A stretch of DNA of 37,887 nt from Pseudonocardia lacus (GTDB lineage: Bacteria > Actinomycetota > Actinomycetes > Mycobacteriales > Pseudonocardiaceae), in contig NZ_JAHDTH010000057.1 in assembly GCF_018531445.1 (NCBI RefSeq), positions 1-37,887 on the forward strand. The letters run 5' to 3'. The translations under genes and the position numbers were made by a program. Each line of letters opens with the position of its first letter. Positions within the stretch are counted from its first letter, which is position 1. The notes beneath the pieces were generated by a model. It was not told the origin of the DNA. It made no database searches and worked only from the letters and a program-made list of their open reading frames with translations. Shown piece by piece: positions 25,120-32,560 of the stretch.

Positions 25120-26164
25120 CGCGGCGCACCCTCGGGTCGAGGACGAGGTAGAGCAGGTCGATGAGCATGTTGATCACGACGTAGGCGACCGCGACGAACA
25201 GCAGCGCGCCCTGCAGGATCATGTAGTCGCGGTTGAACACCGCCTGCACGATCAGCTGGCCGAGGCCGGGGATCGCGAACAGCGTCTCGACGATCACCGT
25301 GCCGCCGATGAGCCGGCCGAGGTTCACCCCCGACAGCGTGATCAGCGAGAACGACGAGGGCCGCAGCGCGTGGCGCAGCAGGATCGCCCGCGGGCGCAGG
25401 CCCTTGGACCGCGCCATCAGGATGAAGTCCTCCTGCAGCGTGGAGATCATGTCCGAGCGCAGGAGCTGTCGGTAGACCGCGGCCTCGGCGACCATCAGGG
25501 TCACGCACGGCAGGATGATCGATCTCAGGTTGGCCAGCGGATCTTCGAAGAAGGACGTGTAGCCGGTGGCCGGCAGGATCGAGCTGAACCCGCCGGCGAA
25601 CGCCACGATCAGCACCATGCCCAGCACGAACTGCGGCATCGCCGCGCCGGCGAAGCCCAAGGTCATCGTCGTCCGGTCGAGCAGGCGTCCGGGCCGGTAC
25701 GCCGAGTAGACGGCCAGCGGCACCGCGATCACCAGCGCCAGCAGCTGGGCGACCACCGCCAGCTGCAGCGAGACCGGGATGCGCTCGCCCAGCGCCTCCA
25801 GCACCGGCTGCCCGGTGCGGAACGAGCTGCCCAGGTCGCCGGTGAGCACGCCGCCGAGCCAGTCGACGTAGCGGATCAGCAGTGGCCGGTCGAGCTGGAG
25901 CGTCTCGCGGACCGCCTGGACCTGCTCGGGGGTGGCGTTCTCGCCGGCGACGACGACGGCGGCGTCACCGGGGAGCAGGTCGACCACCACGAAGGACAGG
26001 AAGGTGACCGCGAGCAGGACCAGCAGCAGGTGGGTCAGCCGGGCGCGCACGTACCGGGCGGTGTGGCGGTGCCGGCCGGGTCGGCGTGGACCCGCCGCGC
26101 CGGTGGGCGCGGCGGGCGGGGCGGGCGGGGCGCCGGTGGCCCCGACCGGCATCGTGTCGGTCAT
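25112..26164 (-). CDS. ABC transporter permease, OppB/DppB type
   Basis: A 350-aa permease, about 30 residues longer at the N-terminus than usual because of a Pro/Ala/Gly-rich cytosolic extension. The first helix (LTHLLLVLLAVTFLSFVVVDLLPGD) and the following LQLDRPLLIRYVDWLGGVLTGDLGSSF are classic for the B subunit. The coupling loop is ILMARSKGLRPRAILLRHALRP, and NLGRLIGGTVIVETLFAIPGLG marks the C-terminal part. It begins 25 bp after the Rieske stop with GAGG upstream, making the Rieske enzyme and the importer parts of one transcript. Confidence 0.92.
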   Translation of the reverse strand: MTDTMPVGATGAPPAPPAAPTGAAGPRRPGRHRHTARYVRARLTHLLLVLLAVTFLSFVVVDLLPGDAAVVVAGENATPEQVQAVRETLQLDRPLLIRYVDWLGGVLTGDLGSSFRTGQPVLEALGERIPVSLQLAVVAQLLALVIAVPLAVYSAYRPGRLLDRTTMTLGFAGAAMPQFVLGMVLIVAFAGGFSSILPATGYTSFFEDPLANLRSIILPCVTLMVAEAAVYRQLLRSDMISTLQEDFILMARSKGLRPRAILLRHALRPSSFSLITLSGVNLGRLIGGTVIVETLFAIPGLGQLIVQAVFNRDYMILQGALLFVAVAYVVINMLIDLLYLVLDPRVRRDV

Positions 26165-26189
26165 CGGGGTGCCTCGTCGGTGGGCGGGG

Positions 26190-27548
26190 TCAGCTGCCGG
26201 CGACCGGGGAGCGCACGGAGTCGGCGTCGTAGCGCTGGACCATCGGGTCCGCGTCGGTGCCGAGCTCGCGCCAGTCCTCCCCCGGTTCGAGGATCTTCTC
26301 CGCGGACCGGATGCTGCGGTAGTCCAGGTCGCCGGACACCGCGGGCGCGTCCTCCCCCGCCGCGACCCGCTTGGCCGCGTTCAGCAGCAGCCTGCGCATC
26401 CGGATGATCGCCTTGTCCGTGGTGCCCAGCCGCTCCTGGGAGCGGTCGTAGATCGCGCCCATCGACTCGGTGACCATGAAGTCCTGGCTGATGAACTCCC
26501 GCACCCCGGAGAAGGTCAGCGACCGCTGCTCCTCGCGGTTGATGCCGTAGTCGTTCTCGGCGGTGTAGCGGCGCGGGATGATGCCGTTGCGCCCGACCTC
26601 GGCCGGGCCGAACTCGAACGGGCTGAGCGCGAACAGGTTCTCCCCGCCGACCTCCTCCATGCCGGGGTGCACACGGGTGGAGAAGCTGTAGCGCCAGGTG
26701 TTGTGGTCGTCGATCGGGACGAACAGGCCGTGCTGGGTGCTGAACGGCACCGAGGCGATCACCGTGTTGAACGGGTAGCAGAAGGCGCTCATCCGGACGT
26801 GCTCGTGGCCGTTGGGGGTGGTGCGCAGGCCGATGTACTTGAACCCGTACCAGGTCTCCTCGATCTCCAGGCGCGGCGCGCGGTCGTGGCGCCAGAACTT
26901 CCACGACATGGCGTTGGTCGGGTAGCCGGGCTTGTCGCTGCCGTCGTCGGGGATCTGCTCGACGCCCTCCCACTGGTGCAGCCAGGAGATGTGGCTGGTG
27001 TCGAGGTTGCCCTCCATGGCCTGCACCCAGTTGCAGGTGGTGTGCAGCTTGGTGGCCGCGACCCGCTCCGGCGGGAGCGACTCGGTGCCGAAGTCGCGGA
27101 AGGGGGGCTGCTTGTCGGGCGGGCCCATGTAGGTCCAGACGATGCCGCCGGACTCGTGGGTCGGGTAGGCCTTGGCCCGGACCCGCTCCTTGAACGTGCT
27201 GGTCGGCGGCTCGGAGGGCATGTCGATGCACGCGCCGTCGGCGTCGAACTGCCACCCGTGGTACGGGCAGCGCAGTCCGCAGGTGCCGTCGGGGCCGGCC
27301 TCGTTGCGGCCGAAGTACAGCGACGCGCCGCGGTGCGGGCAGTTCTCCTGGATCAGCCCGACCCGGCCCCTGGCGTCGCGGAACGCCACCAGGTCCTCGC
27401 CGAACAGCCGCACCCGCACGGGGTCGCCCCCGGGTGTGGGCAGTTCGCCGACCAGCAGCGCGGGCGTCCAGTAGCGGCGCAGCAGCTCGCCCATGGGGGT
27501 GCCCGGCCCGACGCGGGTGAGCAGCTCGTTGTCCTGTGCTGAGAGCAT
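26190..27548 (-). CDS. Rieske aromatic-ring oxygenase, alpha subunit, second paralogue
   Basis: A 452-aa terminal oxygenase of the phthalate 4,5-dioxygenase/LigXa type. Rieske ligands are Cys70, His72, Cys94 and His97; mononuclear iron ligands are His186 and His191 in MEGNLDTSHISWLH, with a third probably the Asp of SQDFMVTESMG. Residues 61-143 differ from the 13538-14905 protein at only three or four positions, whereas the middle of the catalytic domain (from about 220 to 340) is clearly different. It is the first recognised gene of a nine-gene operon, so the compound brought in by the ABC importer is likely its substrate or a relative of it. No reductase is encoded nearby. A 27-codon ORF and a GC palindrome lie in its 5' leader. 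Confidence 0.9.
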   Translation of the reverse strand: MLSAQDNELLTRVGPGTPMGELLRRYWTPALLVGELPTPGGDPVRVRLFGEDLVAFRDARGRVGLIQENCPHRGASLYFGRNEAGPDGTCGLRCPYHGWQFDADGACIDMPSEPPTSTFKERVRAKAYPTHESGGIVWTYMGPPDKQPPFRDFGTESLPPERVAATKLHTTCNWVQAMEGNLDTSHISWLHQWEGVEQIPDDGSDKPGYPTNAMSWKFWRHDRAPRLEIEETWYGFKYIGLRTTPNGHEHVRMSAFCYPFNTVIASVPFSTQHGLFVPIDDHNTWRYSFSTRVHPGMEEVGGENLFALSPFEFGPAEVGRNGIIPRRYTAENDYGINREEQRSLTFSGVREFISQDFMVTESMGAIYDRSQERLGTTDKAIIRMRRLLLNAAKRVAAGEDAPAVSGDLDYRSIRSAEKILEPGEDWRELGTDADPMVQRYDADSVRSPVAGS

Positions 27549-27610
27549 CGTCGGCCTCTCTGAACGGTGGTGGACGGTCAGTCGGGTCGTCAGCGGGCTC
27601 GTCGGTCGGC

Positions 27611-27630
27611 GCGGCGGTCGCGACCGCCGC
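27611..27630 (-). promoter_or_regulatory. 20-bp perfect palindrome in the Rieske leader
   Basis: GCGGCGGTCG followed directly by its reverse complement CGACCGCCGC, located between the stop of the small ORF (27683) and the Rieske start (27548). As RNA it would need to open a few central bases to form a loop. Possible attenuator or DNA operator. Confidence 0.4.
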
Positions 27631-27682
27631 TCGCGCGGGTCCGGCTGCGGATCGGGCCCGGCCCCGACGGGGCGGGCGCGAC

Positions 27683-27766
27683 TCAGGAGGGGGCCCGCCG
27701 CGGTGGCGGGGCCGGTGGTTCGGTGATCGGTCGTTGTACGGACAGCGACACCTCGGCTAGCTCCAC
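27683..27766 (-). CDS. Candidate 27-aa leader peptide ORF upstream of the Rieske operon
   Basis: GTG at 27766 begins VELAEVSLSVQRPITEPP and ends at TGA 27685-27683. A perfect AAGGAGG (27773-27779) lies six bases upstream, better than the site of most genes here, and the whole unit starts about 33 nt after the predicted leftward transcription start. The C-terminal half is Pro/Arg-rich (PPAPPPRRAPS). It uses several codons that are rare in this genome: CTA, GTA, CAA, CGA, GAA and CCA. I know no matching family. It could be a translated leader that controls the downstream Rieske gene, or a functional small protein. Coding is inferred from the ribosome site and promoter; there is no homology evidence. 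Confidence 0.5.
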   Translation of the reverse strand: MELAEVSLSVQRPITEPPAPPPRRAPS

Positions 27767-27805
27767 GGGGGTCCTCCTTGACACCTCTGAGCTGCGGTGA
27801 GGTGG

Positions 27806-27834
27806 ACGATAACCAGCGCGACCGAAAGTGGCAA
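27806..27834 (-). promoter_or_regulatory. Promoter of the Rieske/ABC/CoA-ligase operon
   Basis: On the minus strand TTGCCA (27829-27834) is separated by exactly 17 bp from TATCGT (27806-27811), five of six and four of six matches to the sigma-70 type consensus. Transcription would begin near 27799. Confidence 0.65.
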
Positions 27835-27838
27835 CCAG

Positions 27839-27850
27839 ATTGTTAACGAT
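27839..27850. promoter_or_regulatory. Probable GntR (FadR-type) operator
   Basis: ATTGTTAACGAT is a 12-bp dyad with one mismatched pair, built on GTTAAC. It overlaps the -35 of the GntR promoter and lies 5 bp upstream of the leftward -35, so one bound dimer could control both directions. AT-rich compared with the surroundings. Confidence 0.55.
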
Positions 27851-27868
27851 TTGCGCGCCAGGTACGCT
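27840..27868 (+). promoter_or_regulatory. Promoter of the divergent GntR gene
   Basis: TTGTTA (27840-27845), 17 bp, TACGCT (27863-27868). The -35 lies within the probable operator, which predicts autorepression. Confidence 0.5.
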
Positions 27869-27918
27869 CTGCCCGACCTGCCCACCGCCCGCGTGCAGCG
27901 GAGCACGAAGGGGACCAC

Positions 27919-28638
27919 ATGACGGCCGACGGGGGCACCATGCCGCGCCCCGCCGACCCGACCGACGCCGTGGCGCCGGTCGAGTCCGCTGCGGGCGAGA
28001 AGGTCGGCGATGTCGTCGCGGCCGTGCGCGACGGGATCGTCAAGGGCCGCTTCGCCCCTGGCCAGCGCCTACCGGAGGCCGAGCTGGTGACGCTGTTCGG
28101 CGCCTCGCGCGGCGCCGTGCGCAGCGCGCTGGCCCAACTGGAGAACGAGGGCGTCGTCCTGCGCGAGCGCAACCGCGGCGCCCGGGTCCGGGAGGTCTCG
28201 CTGGCCGAGGCCGTGGAGATCACCGAGGCGCGCTCGGTGGTGGAGGGGCTGTGCGCGGCCAAGGCCGCGGCCCGCGCGGGCGCCGACGACCGCGCCCGCC
28301 TGCACGTGCTGCGCGACGAGTTGCACACCGCCGTCGACGGCGCCGACGTCGTCGCCTACAGCCGGATCAACCAGCAGGTCCACCGGGCGATCCAGGAGAT
28401 CGCCCGGCACTCGACGGCCGCGCAGGTGCTCGACCGGCTGCGCATCCAGAGCGTGCGCTACCACTACACGGTGGCGCTGCTGCCGGGCCGGCCGACGGTC
28501 GGCCTGCGCGAGCACACCGCGATCATCGACGCCGTCTGCGCCGGCGACCCCGACGCCGCCGAGCAGACGATGCGCGCCCACCTGCTCAGCGTCGTGGAGT
28601 CGCTGCACCGGCTGGACGCCCAGCAGTACCGCTGGTGA
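27919..28638 (+). CDS. GntR-family (FadR/VanR subfamily) transcriptional regulator
   Basis: A 239-aa regulator. After a 25-residue acidic lead, the winged helix covers about 28-92, with FAPGQRLPEAELVTLFGASRGAVRSALAQLENEGVV and RNRGARVREVS. The all-helical FCD effector domain follows: VEITEARSVVEGL, INQQVHRAIQEIARHS, HYTVALLPGRP and REHTAIIDAVCAGDPDAAEQTMRAHL, whose Asp/His residues usually bind a metal and a carboxylate ligand. It is divergent from the nine-gene Rieske operon with an intervening dyad, so it is the likely repressor, responsive to the imported acid or a CoA intermediate. The ATG at 27919 is preceded by AAGGGG. A hairpin terminator follows immediately. Confidence 0.9.
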   Translation: MTADGGTMPRPADPTDAVAPVESAAGEKVGDVVAAVRDGIVKGRFAPGQRLPEAELVTLFGASRGAVRSALAQLENEGVVLRERNRGARVREVSLAEAVEITEARSVVEGLCAAKAAARAGADDRARLHVLRDELHTAVDGADVVAYSRINQQVHRAIQEIARHSTAAQVLDRLRIQSVRYHYTVALLPGRPTVGLREHTAIIDAVCAGDPDAAEQTMRAHLLSVVESLHRLDAQQYRW

Positions 28639-28667
28639 GGCGGTACCGCTGGTGATGCGGTACCGCC
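28639..28667. terminator. Bidirectional hairpin after the GntR gene, built from repeated gene-end sequence
   Basis: GGCGGTACCGC and GCGGTACCGCC form a perfect 11-bp stem with a 7-nt loop between convergent stops at 28638 and 28681. TACCGCTGGTGA, the last codons of the GntR gene (28627-28638), recurs at 28644-28655, and TACCGC appears a third time at 28661. Confidence 0.75.
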
Positions 28668-28680
28668 GGGCGCGGGCGCT

Positions 28681-29553
28681 TCAGCCCGCGGAGCCGTCCA
28701 GGACCTCCCGCAGCCGGCGACCGAACTCCTCGGGCTTGCCCGGCCAGCCGAACTCGCCGTCGAGGAACCCACCGTGGTGGCTGGGGAAGGCCGTCGCCTC
28801 CTGCCCGAGCAGCGCCGCGGTCCCGTGCGCGGTGCGCGCGGTGAAGGTGTCGCCGGTCTCCTCGCCGTAGGCGACCACGACGCGGGTCGGCGCGGCGGCG
28901 AGCGCTTCCACGTCGGGGCGGTACTCGGTGACGGCCTGCGCCCGGTCCGACAGCAGCGGGTCGTCGCGGGAGCCGTCGTCCTCGGTGGGCAGGCCGAACG
29001 CCGCGGGGTCCGCGGCGGGCCGGGCGAAGAACTCCTCGGTGAACTCCCCCTGCCACCCCGAGTAGGCCATGAACGCCGCCATCCCCGCCCCCATGCCCCT
29101 GGCCCGGTACGCGTCCTGGAAGCCGTCGCGGCCGCGCCGGGCCGCCGCGGCGTCGGGCAGCACCCCGATGATCGGCGGCTCGTGGGCCACCAGCGTGACC
29201 ACGTCGCCGGGGTGGGCCGCCACCAGCGCCAGTGCCGTGACGGCGCCGCCGCTGCTGGCGAACAGCTCGACCGGGCCGGCGCCGAGCGCCTCGATGACGG
29301 CGTGCACGTCGCCGGCCTGCGCCTCGGGGGTCTGCTCGACGCGGCCGTCCTTGCGGACGCTGCGGCCCATCCCGCGCGGGTCGTAGGTGACCACGGTGCG
29401 GTCGGTGAACTGCGCGGCGAGCGCGCGGAAGCCGCTCGCGTCCATCGGCTGGCCGATCATCAGCAGCGGCGGGCGGCCGTCGGCGGTGGGGAGCGGCCCG
29501 CGGACGTCGTAGACGAGGTCGACGTCGGGCAGCGAGAGCGTATGGGTCTGCAT
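28681..29553 (-). CDS. Alpha/beta hydrolase
   Basis: A 290-aa alpha/beta hydrolase, probably cytoplasmic. After the first strand, PPLLMIGQPMDASGF carries the oxyanion region and VVTYDPRGMGRS follows. The nucleophile elbow reads ELFASSGGAVTAL, a Ser within A-S-S-G-G rather than the standard GxSxG, which is common in this actinobacterial subgroup. A possible acid is in VVVAYGEETGD and the catalytic His is in PSHHGGF near the C-terminus. Members of the group include epoxide hydrolase- and haloperoxidase-like proteins; activity here is not predicted. The ATG at 29553 has a weak AGGT upstream. It follows a DUF4334 gene by 29 bp on the same strand, so the two probably form an operon. Confidence 0.85.
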   Translation of the reverse strand: MQTHTLSLPDVDLVYDVRGPLPTADGRPPLLMIGQPMDASGFRALAAQFTDRTVVTYDPRGMGRSVRKDGRVEQTPEAQAGDVHAVIEALGAGPVELFASSGGAVTALALVAAHPGDVVTLVAHEPPIIGVLPDAAAARRGRDGFQDAYRARGMGAGMAAFMAYSGWQGEFTEEFFARPAADPAAFGLPTEDDGSRDDPLLSDRAQAVTEYRPDVEALAAAPTRVVVAYGEETGDTFTARTAHGTAALLGQEATAFPSHHGGFLDGEFGWPGKPEEFGRRLREVLDGSAG

Positions 29554-29582
29554 GTACCTATGACGGGCAGCGGGCCGCGAAC

Positions 29583-30188
<606 letters not shown>

Positions 30189-30221
30189 GCGACGATCCTG
30201 CCACCGCGGACCGGGTCCGGC

Positions 30222-31310
30222 TCAGCCGAGCGCCACCCCGAACAGCACCCCCAGCCCGTAGGTCACCGCCGCCGCCCCGGCGCCGATCGCGAGCTGGCGC
30301 AACGCCCGGCGCAGCGGCGGACCGCCCGACAGCACCCCCACCGTCGCCCCGGTCAGCATCAGCGCCGCCCCGACCAGCACGCCCGCCACCAGCACGGCGG
30401 TGCCGCCCTGCAGGCCGACCAGGAACGGAAGCACCGGCACCGCCGCGCCGCAGGCGAAGAACGCGAAGCTGGACCCGGCGGCGCCCAGGCTCGTCCCCAC
30501 GACCTCGTGGGAGCCCTCGTCGAACGCGGCCGCGCCCAGGGTGCGGGCCGGGTCGGAGCTGCGCAGCACCTGCTCGGCCCGGTCGAGCGCCTGGTCCGGC
30601 GGGACCCCGCGCGCCCGGTACACCAGCGCCAGCTCGTTGGCGTCGATGTCGAGCCGGCGCAGGACCGCGTCGGCGTCGTGGACGTCGGGGGCCGAGGCGG
30701 CCAGCAGCTCGCGCTGCGAGCGCACCGACACGAACTCCCCCGCGCCCATCGACAGCGCCCCCGACAGCAGCCCGGCCAGCCCGGTGAGCACCACGGTGGT
30801 GCTGGACACCCCGCCGCCGATCACCCCGAGCACCAGCGACAGGTTGCTCACCAGCCCGTCGTTCGCGCCGAACACCGCGGCCCGGAAGGTGCCCGACACC
30901 CGCGCGCGCCCGCGCACCGCCAGGCCGCGCACGACCTCCTCGTGCACCCGTTCGTCGGCGGCCATGGCCGGCGGCGCGTCGACCGTGCGCCAGTACGGGG
31001 TGCGAGTCTCGGCGCGCTGGGCCAGAGCGAGCACGAACACCGAGCCGAAGCGCCGGGCCAGCAGCGCCAGGACGCGCAGCCGCAGCGACCCCCGCCCGGT
31101 GTCCGCGGTGTCGCCGAGCAGGCCCGCCCAGTGCGCCGCGTGGCGTTCCTCGGCCCGCGCCAGCGCCAACAGGATCTCGCGCTCCTCACCGGTGCGCCGC
31201 GCGGCCAGCTGCCGGTAGACCGCGGCTTCCTCGCGTTCGTCGGCGAGCATCCGGCGCCACCGCCGCCGGTCGGCTGGCGTCGGGTCGGGCGGGCGGGCCT
31301 GGTCGTCCAT
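30222..31310 (-). CDS. mbfA: Ferritin-like / VIT1-CCC1 fusion iron transporter (MbfA type)
   Basis: A 362-aa membrane protein. The N-terminal 65 residues form a rubrerythrin/ferritin-like half domain with metal-ligand candidates in DEREEAAVYRQLA and AEERHAAHW (the E-x-x-H motif at 54-57). The C-terminal VIT1/CCC1 domain begins near 140 with FRAAVFGANDGLVSNLSLVLGV and SMGAGEFVSVRSQREL, and continues to four or five hydrophobic helices ending at the C-terminus. MbfA-type proteins export ferrous iron or manganese from the cytoplasm and protect against iron or peroxide stress (known for alphaproteobacteria). The ferritin part seems to contribute only one helix pair, so it may dimerise to make a site. 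The ATG is at 31310; it is divergent from a flavodoxin-like gene, 53 bp apart. Confidence 0.85.
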   Translation of the reverse strand: MDDQARPPDPTPADRRRWRRMLADEREEAAVYRQLAARRTGEEREILLALARAEERHAAHWAGLLGDTADTGRGSLRLRVLALLARRFGSVFVLALAQRAETRTPYWRTVDAPPAMAADERVHEEVVRGLAVRGRARVSGTFRAAVFGANDGLVSNLSLVLGVIGGGVSSTTVVLTGLAGLLSGALSMGAGEFVSVRSQRELLAASAPDVHDADAVLRRLDIDANELALVYRARGVPPDQALDRAEQVLRSSDPARTLGAAAFDEGSHEVVGTSLGAAGSSFAFFACGAAVPVLPFLVGLQGGTAVLVAGVLVGAALMLTGATVGVLSGGPPLRRALRQLAIGAGAAAVTYGLGVLFGVALG

Positions 31311-31363
31311 GCGCGGGATTGTTCCGTCGGCGGTGCGATGCGCACAGGAGGAAGATCGGTCGG

Positions 31364-31822
31364 GTGACGCGTCTGCTGGTCGTGCACCACACGCCTTCGC
31401 CCGCCACCGCCGAGCTGCTCGACGCGGTGCTGGCCGGCGCGGCCGACCCGGAGATCACCGGGGTGGAGGTGACCAGCCGCGCCGCGCTCGCCGCGACGGC
31501 GTCGGACCTGCTGGCCGCCGACGGCGTCGTGCTGGGCACCCCGGCGAACATCGGCTACATGTCCGGTGCCCTCAAGCACTTCTTCGACCAGGTCTTCTAC
31601 GTCTGCGAGCGGGAGAAGAAGGGCCTGCCCTACGGGTTCTACGTGCACGGGAACCTGGGTCTGGAGGGCGCGGTCGCGTCGGTGCGGTCGGTCGCGGACG
31701 CGCTGGGCTGGGCCGCGGCGGCCGATCCCGTGCGGGTCACCGGGGCGCCGGACGCCCGCGCCCGCGACGCCTGCCGCGAGCTGGGCGCCGTGCTCGCCGC
31801 GACGATCTCCCCCGACCTCTGA
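31364..31822 (+). CDS. Flavodoxin-fold NAD(P)H-dependent oxidoreductase
   Basis: A 152-aa flavodoxin-like protein. VTRLLVVHHTPSPATAELLDAVL supplies the first strand and phosphate loop (HTPSPAT), and LLAADGVVLGTPANIGYMSGALKHFFDQVFY is the typical flavin-ring segment. The GTG at 31364 is chosen from the fold; AGGAGG lies about twelve bases upstream. Electron partner unknown. A role beside the iron transporter, such as ferric reduction, is conceivable but only by position: the two genes are divergent across 53 bp. Confidence 0.8.
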   Translation: MTRLLVVHHTPSPATAELLDAVLAGAADPEITGVEVTSRAALAATASDLLAADGVVLGTPANIGYMSGALKHFFDQVFYVCEREKKGLPYGFYVHGNLGLEGAVASVRSVADALGWAAAADPVRVTGAPDARARDACRELGAVLAATISPDL

Positions 31823-31852
31823 GGGTGCACCGCCCCGGCCGGAGCGCCGCGG

Positions 31853-32560
31853 TCAGCCCGCCCGCAGGACGAAGAACAGGGAGGCCAGGAATCGGGTGTC
31901 GGACAGCGTGGCGAACTCCTCCGGGAACATCTCCGGGGCCCCGGGCACGGCCGGCGGCTCGCTGATGACCTCGATCCGGAAGCCGGCCGCGGTGAAGGCG
32001 TCGGTCATCGCGTGCAGCGGCCGGTCCCAGAAGGTCAACCGGGTGCTGCCCCCGCCCATCGTCCACTCCTCGGTGCGCTCGGTGACCCCGAAGTAGTTCG
32101 CCTTCTCCCCCGCCAGACGCCGGAAGAGGGCAAGGGCGAACGGGTGTTCGACCGAGGCGATGAGCCGCCCGCCGGGGACCAGCACGCGGTGCAGCTCGGC
32201 CAGGGCCGGTCCCCAGTCGCGCAGGTAGTGCAGCACCAGGGACGCGACGACGTCGTCGAACGCGGCGTCGGCGAAGGGCAGCGGCTCGGCCAGGTCGGCC
32301 ACCCGCAGGTCGACGTCGGGGCCGAGCCGCCCGCGGGCCAGCTCCACCATCCCCGGGCTCGCGTCGACGCCGGTCACCAGTCCGCCGCGGTCGCGCAGCG
32401 CGGCGGACAGCGGACCCGCGCCGCACCCGGCGTCGAGGATCCGCCGCCCGGTCACGTCGCCGGTGAGCTCCAGGACCGCGGGCCGTTCGTAGTGGGCGTT
32501 GATGAGGTTGGTCTCGTTCTCGGCCGCGTACCCCTCGGCGATCGGGTCGTAGGCGGTCAC
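31853..32560 (-). CDS. Class I SAM-dependent methyltransferase (Methyltransf_11/25 type)
   Basis: A 235-aa methyltransferase. Motif I is ILDAGCGAGPLSAAL, followed by VTGVDASPGMVELARGRLG, the motif IV strand FDDVVASLVLHYLRDW, and the post-motif region ELHRVLVPGGRLIASVEHPF. The C-terminal half contains the residues usual in small-molecule methyltransferases acting on a carboxylate or hydroxyl, not in rRNA enzymes. GTG 32560 overlaps the stop of the preceding gene (GTGA). Substrate unknown. Confidence 0.85.
   Translation of the reverse strand: MTAYDPIAEGYAAENETNLINAHYERPAVLELTGDVTGRRILDAGCGAGPLSAALRDRGGLVTGVDASPGMVELARGRLGPDVDLRVADLAEPLPFADAAFDDVVASLVLHYLRDWGPALAELHRVLVPGGRLIASVEHPFALALFRRLAGEKANYFGVTERTEEWTMGGGSTRLTFWDRPLHAMTDAFTAAGFRIEVISEPPAVPGAPEMFPEEFATLSDTRFLASLFFVLRAG

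Larger units (their letters stand above)
27549..27918. promoter_or_regulatory. Divergent leader region of the Rieske operon and GntR gene
   Basis: This 370-bp gap is not empty. From right to left it holds the GntR promoter and operator, the leftward operon promoter, a 27-codon ORF (27683-27766), and about 135 bp of GC-rich leader with a palindrome at 27611-27630. A separate GGCCGGGCCC-type element near 27650-27665 could also fold. Confidence 0.6.

Noticed and set aside
26190..27548. A biosynthetic (RiPP) role for the small ORF beside the peptide-type ABC importer
   Set aside because: No maturase, protease or lanthipeptide/radical SAM gene is present, and the importer direction is inward; a leader function fits better.
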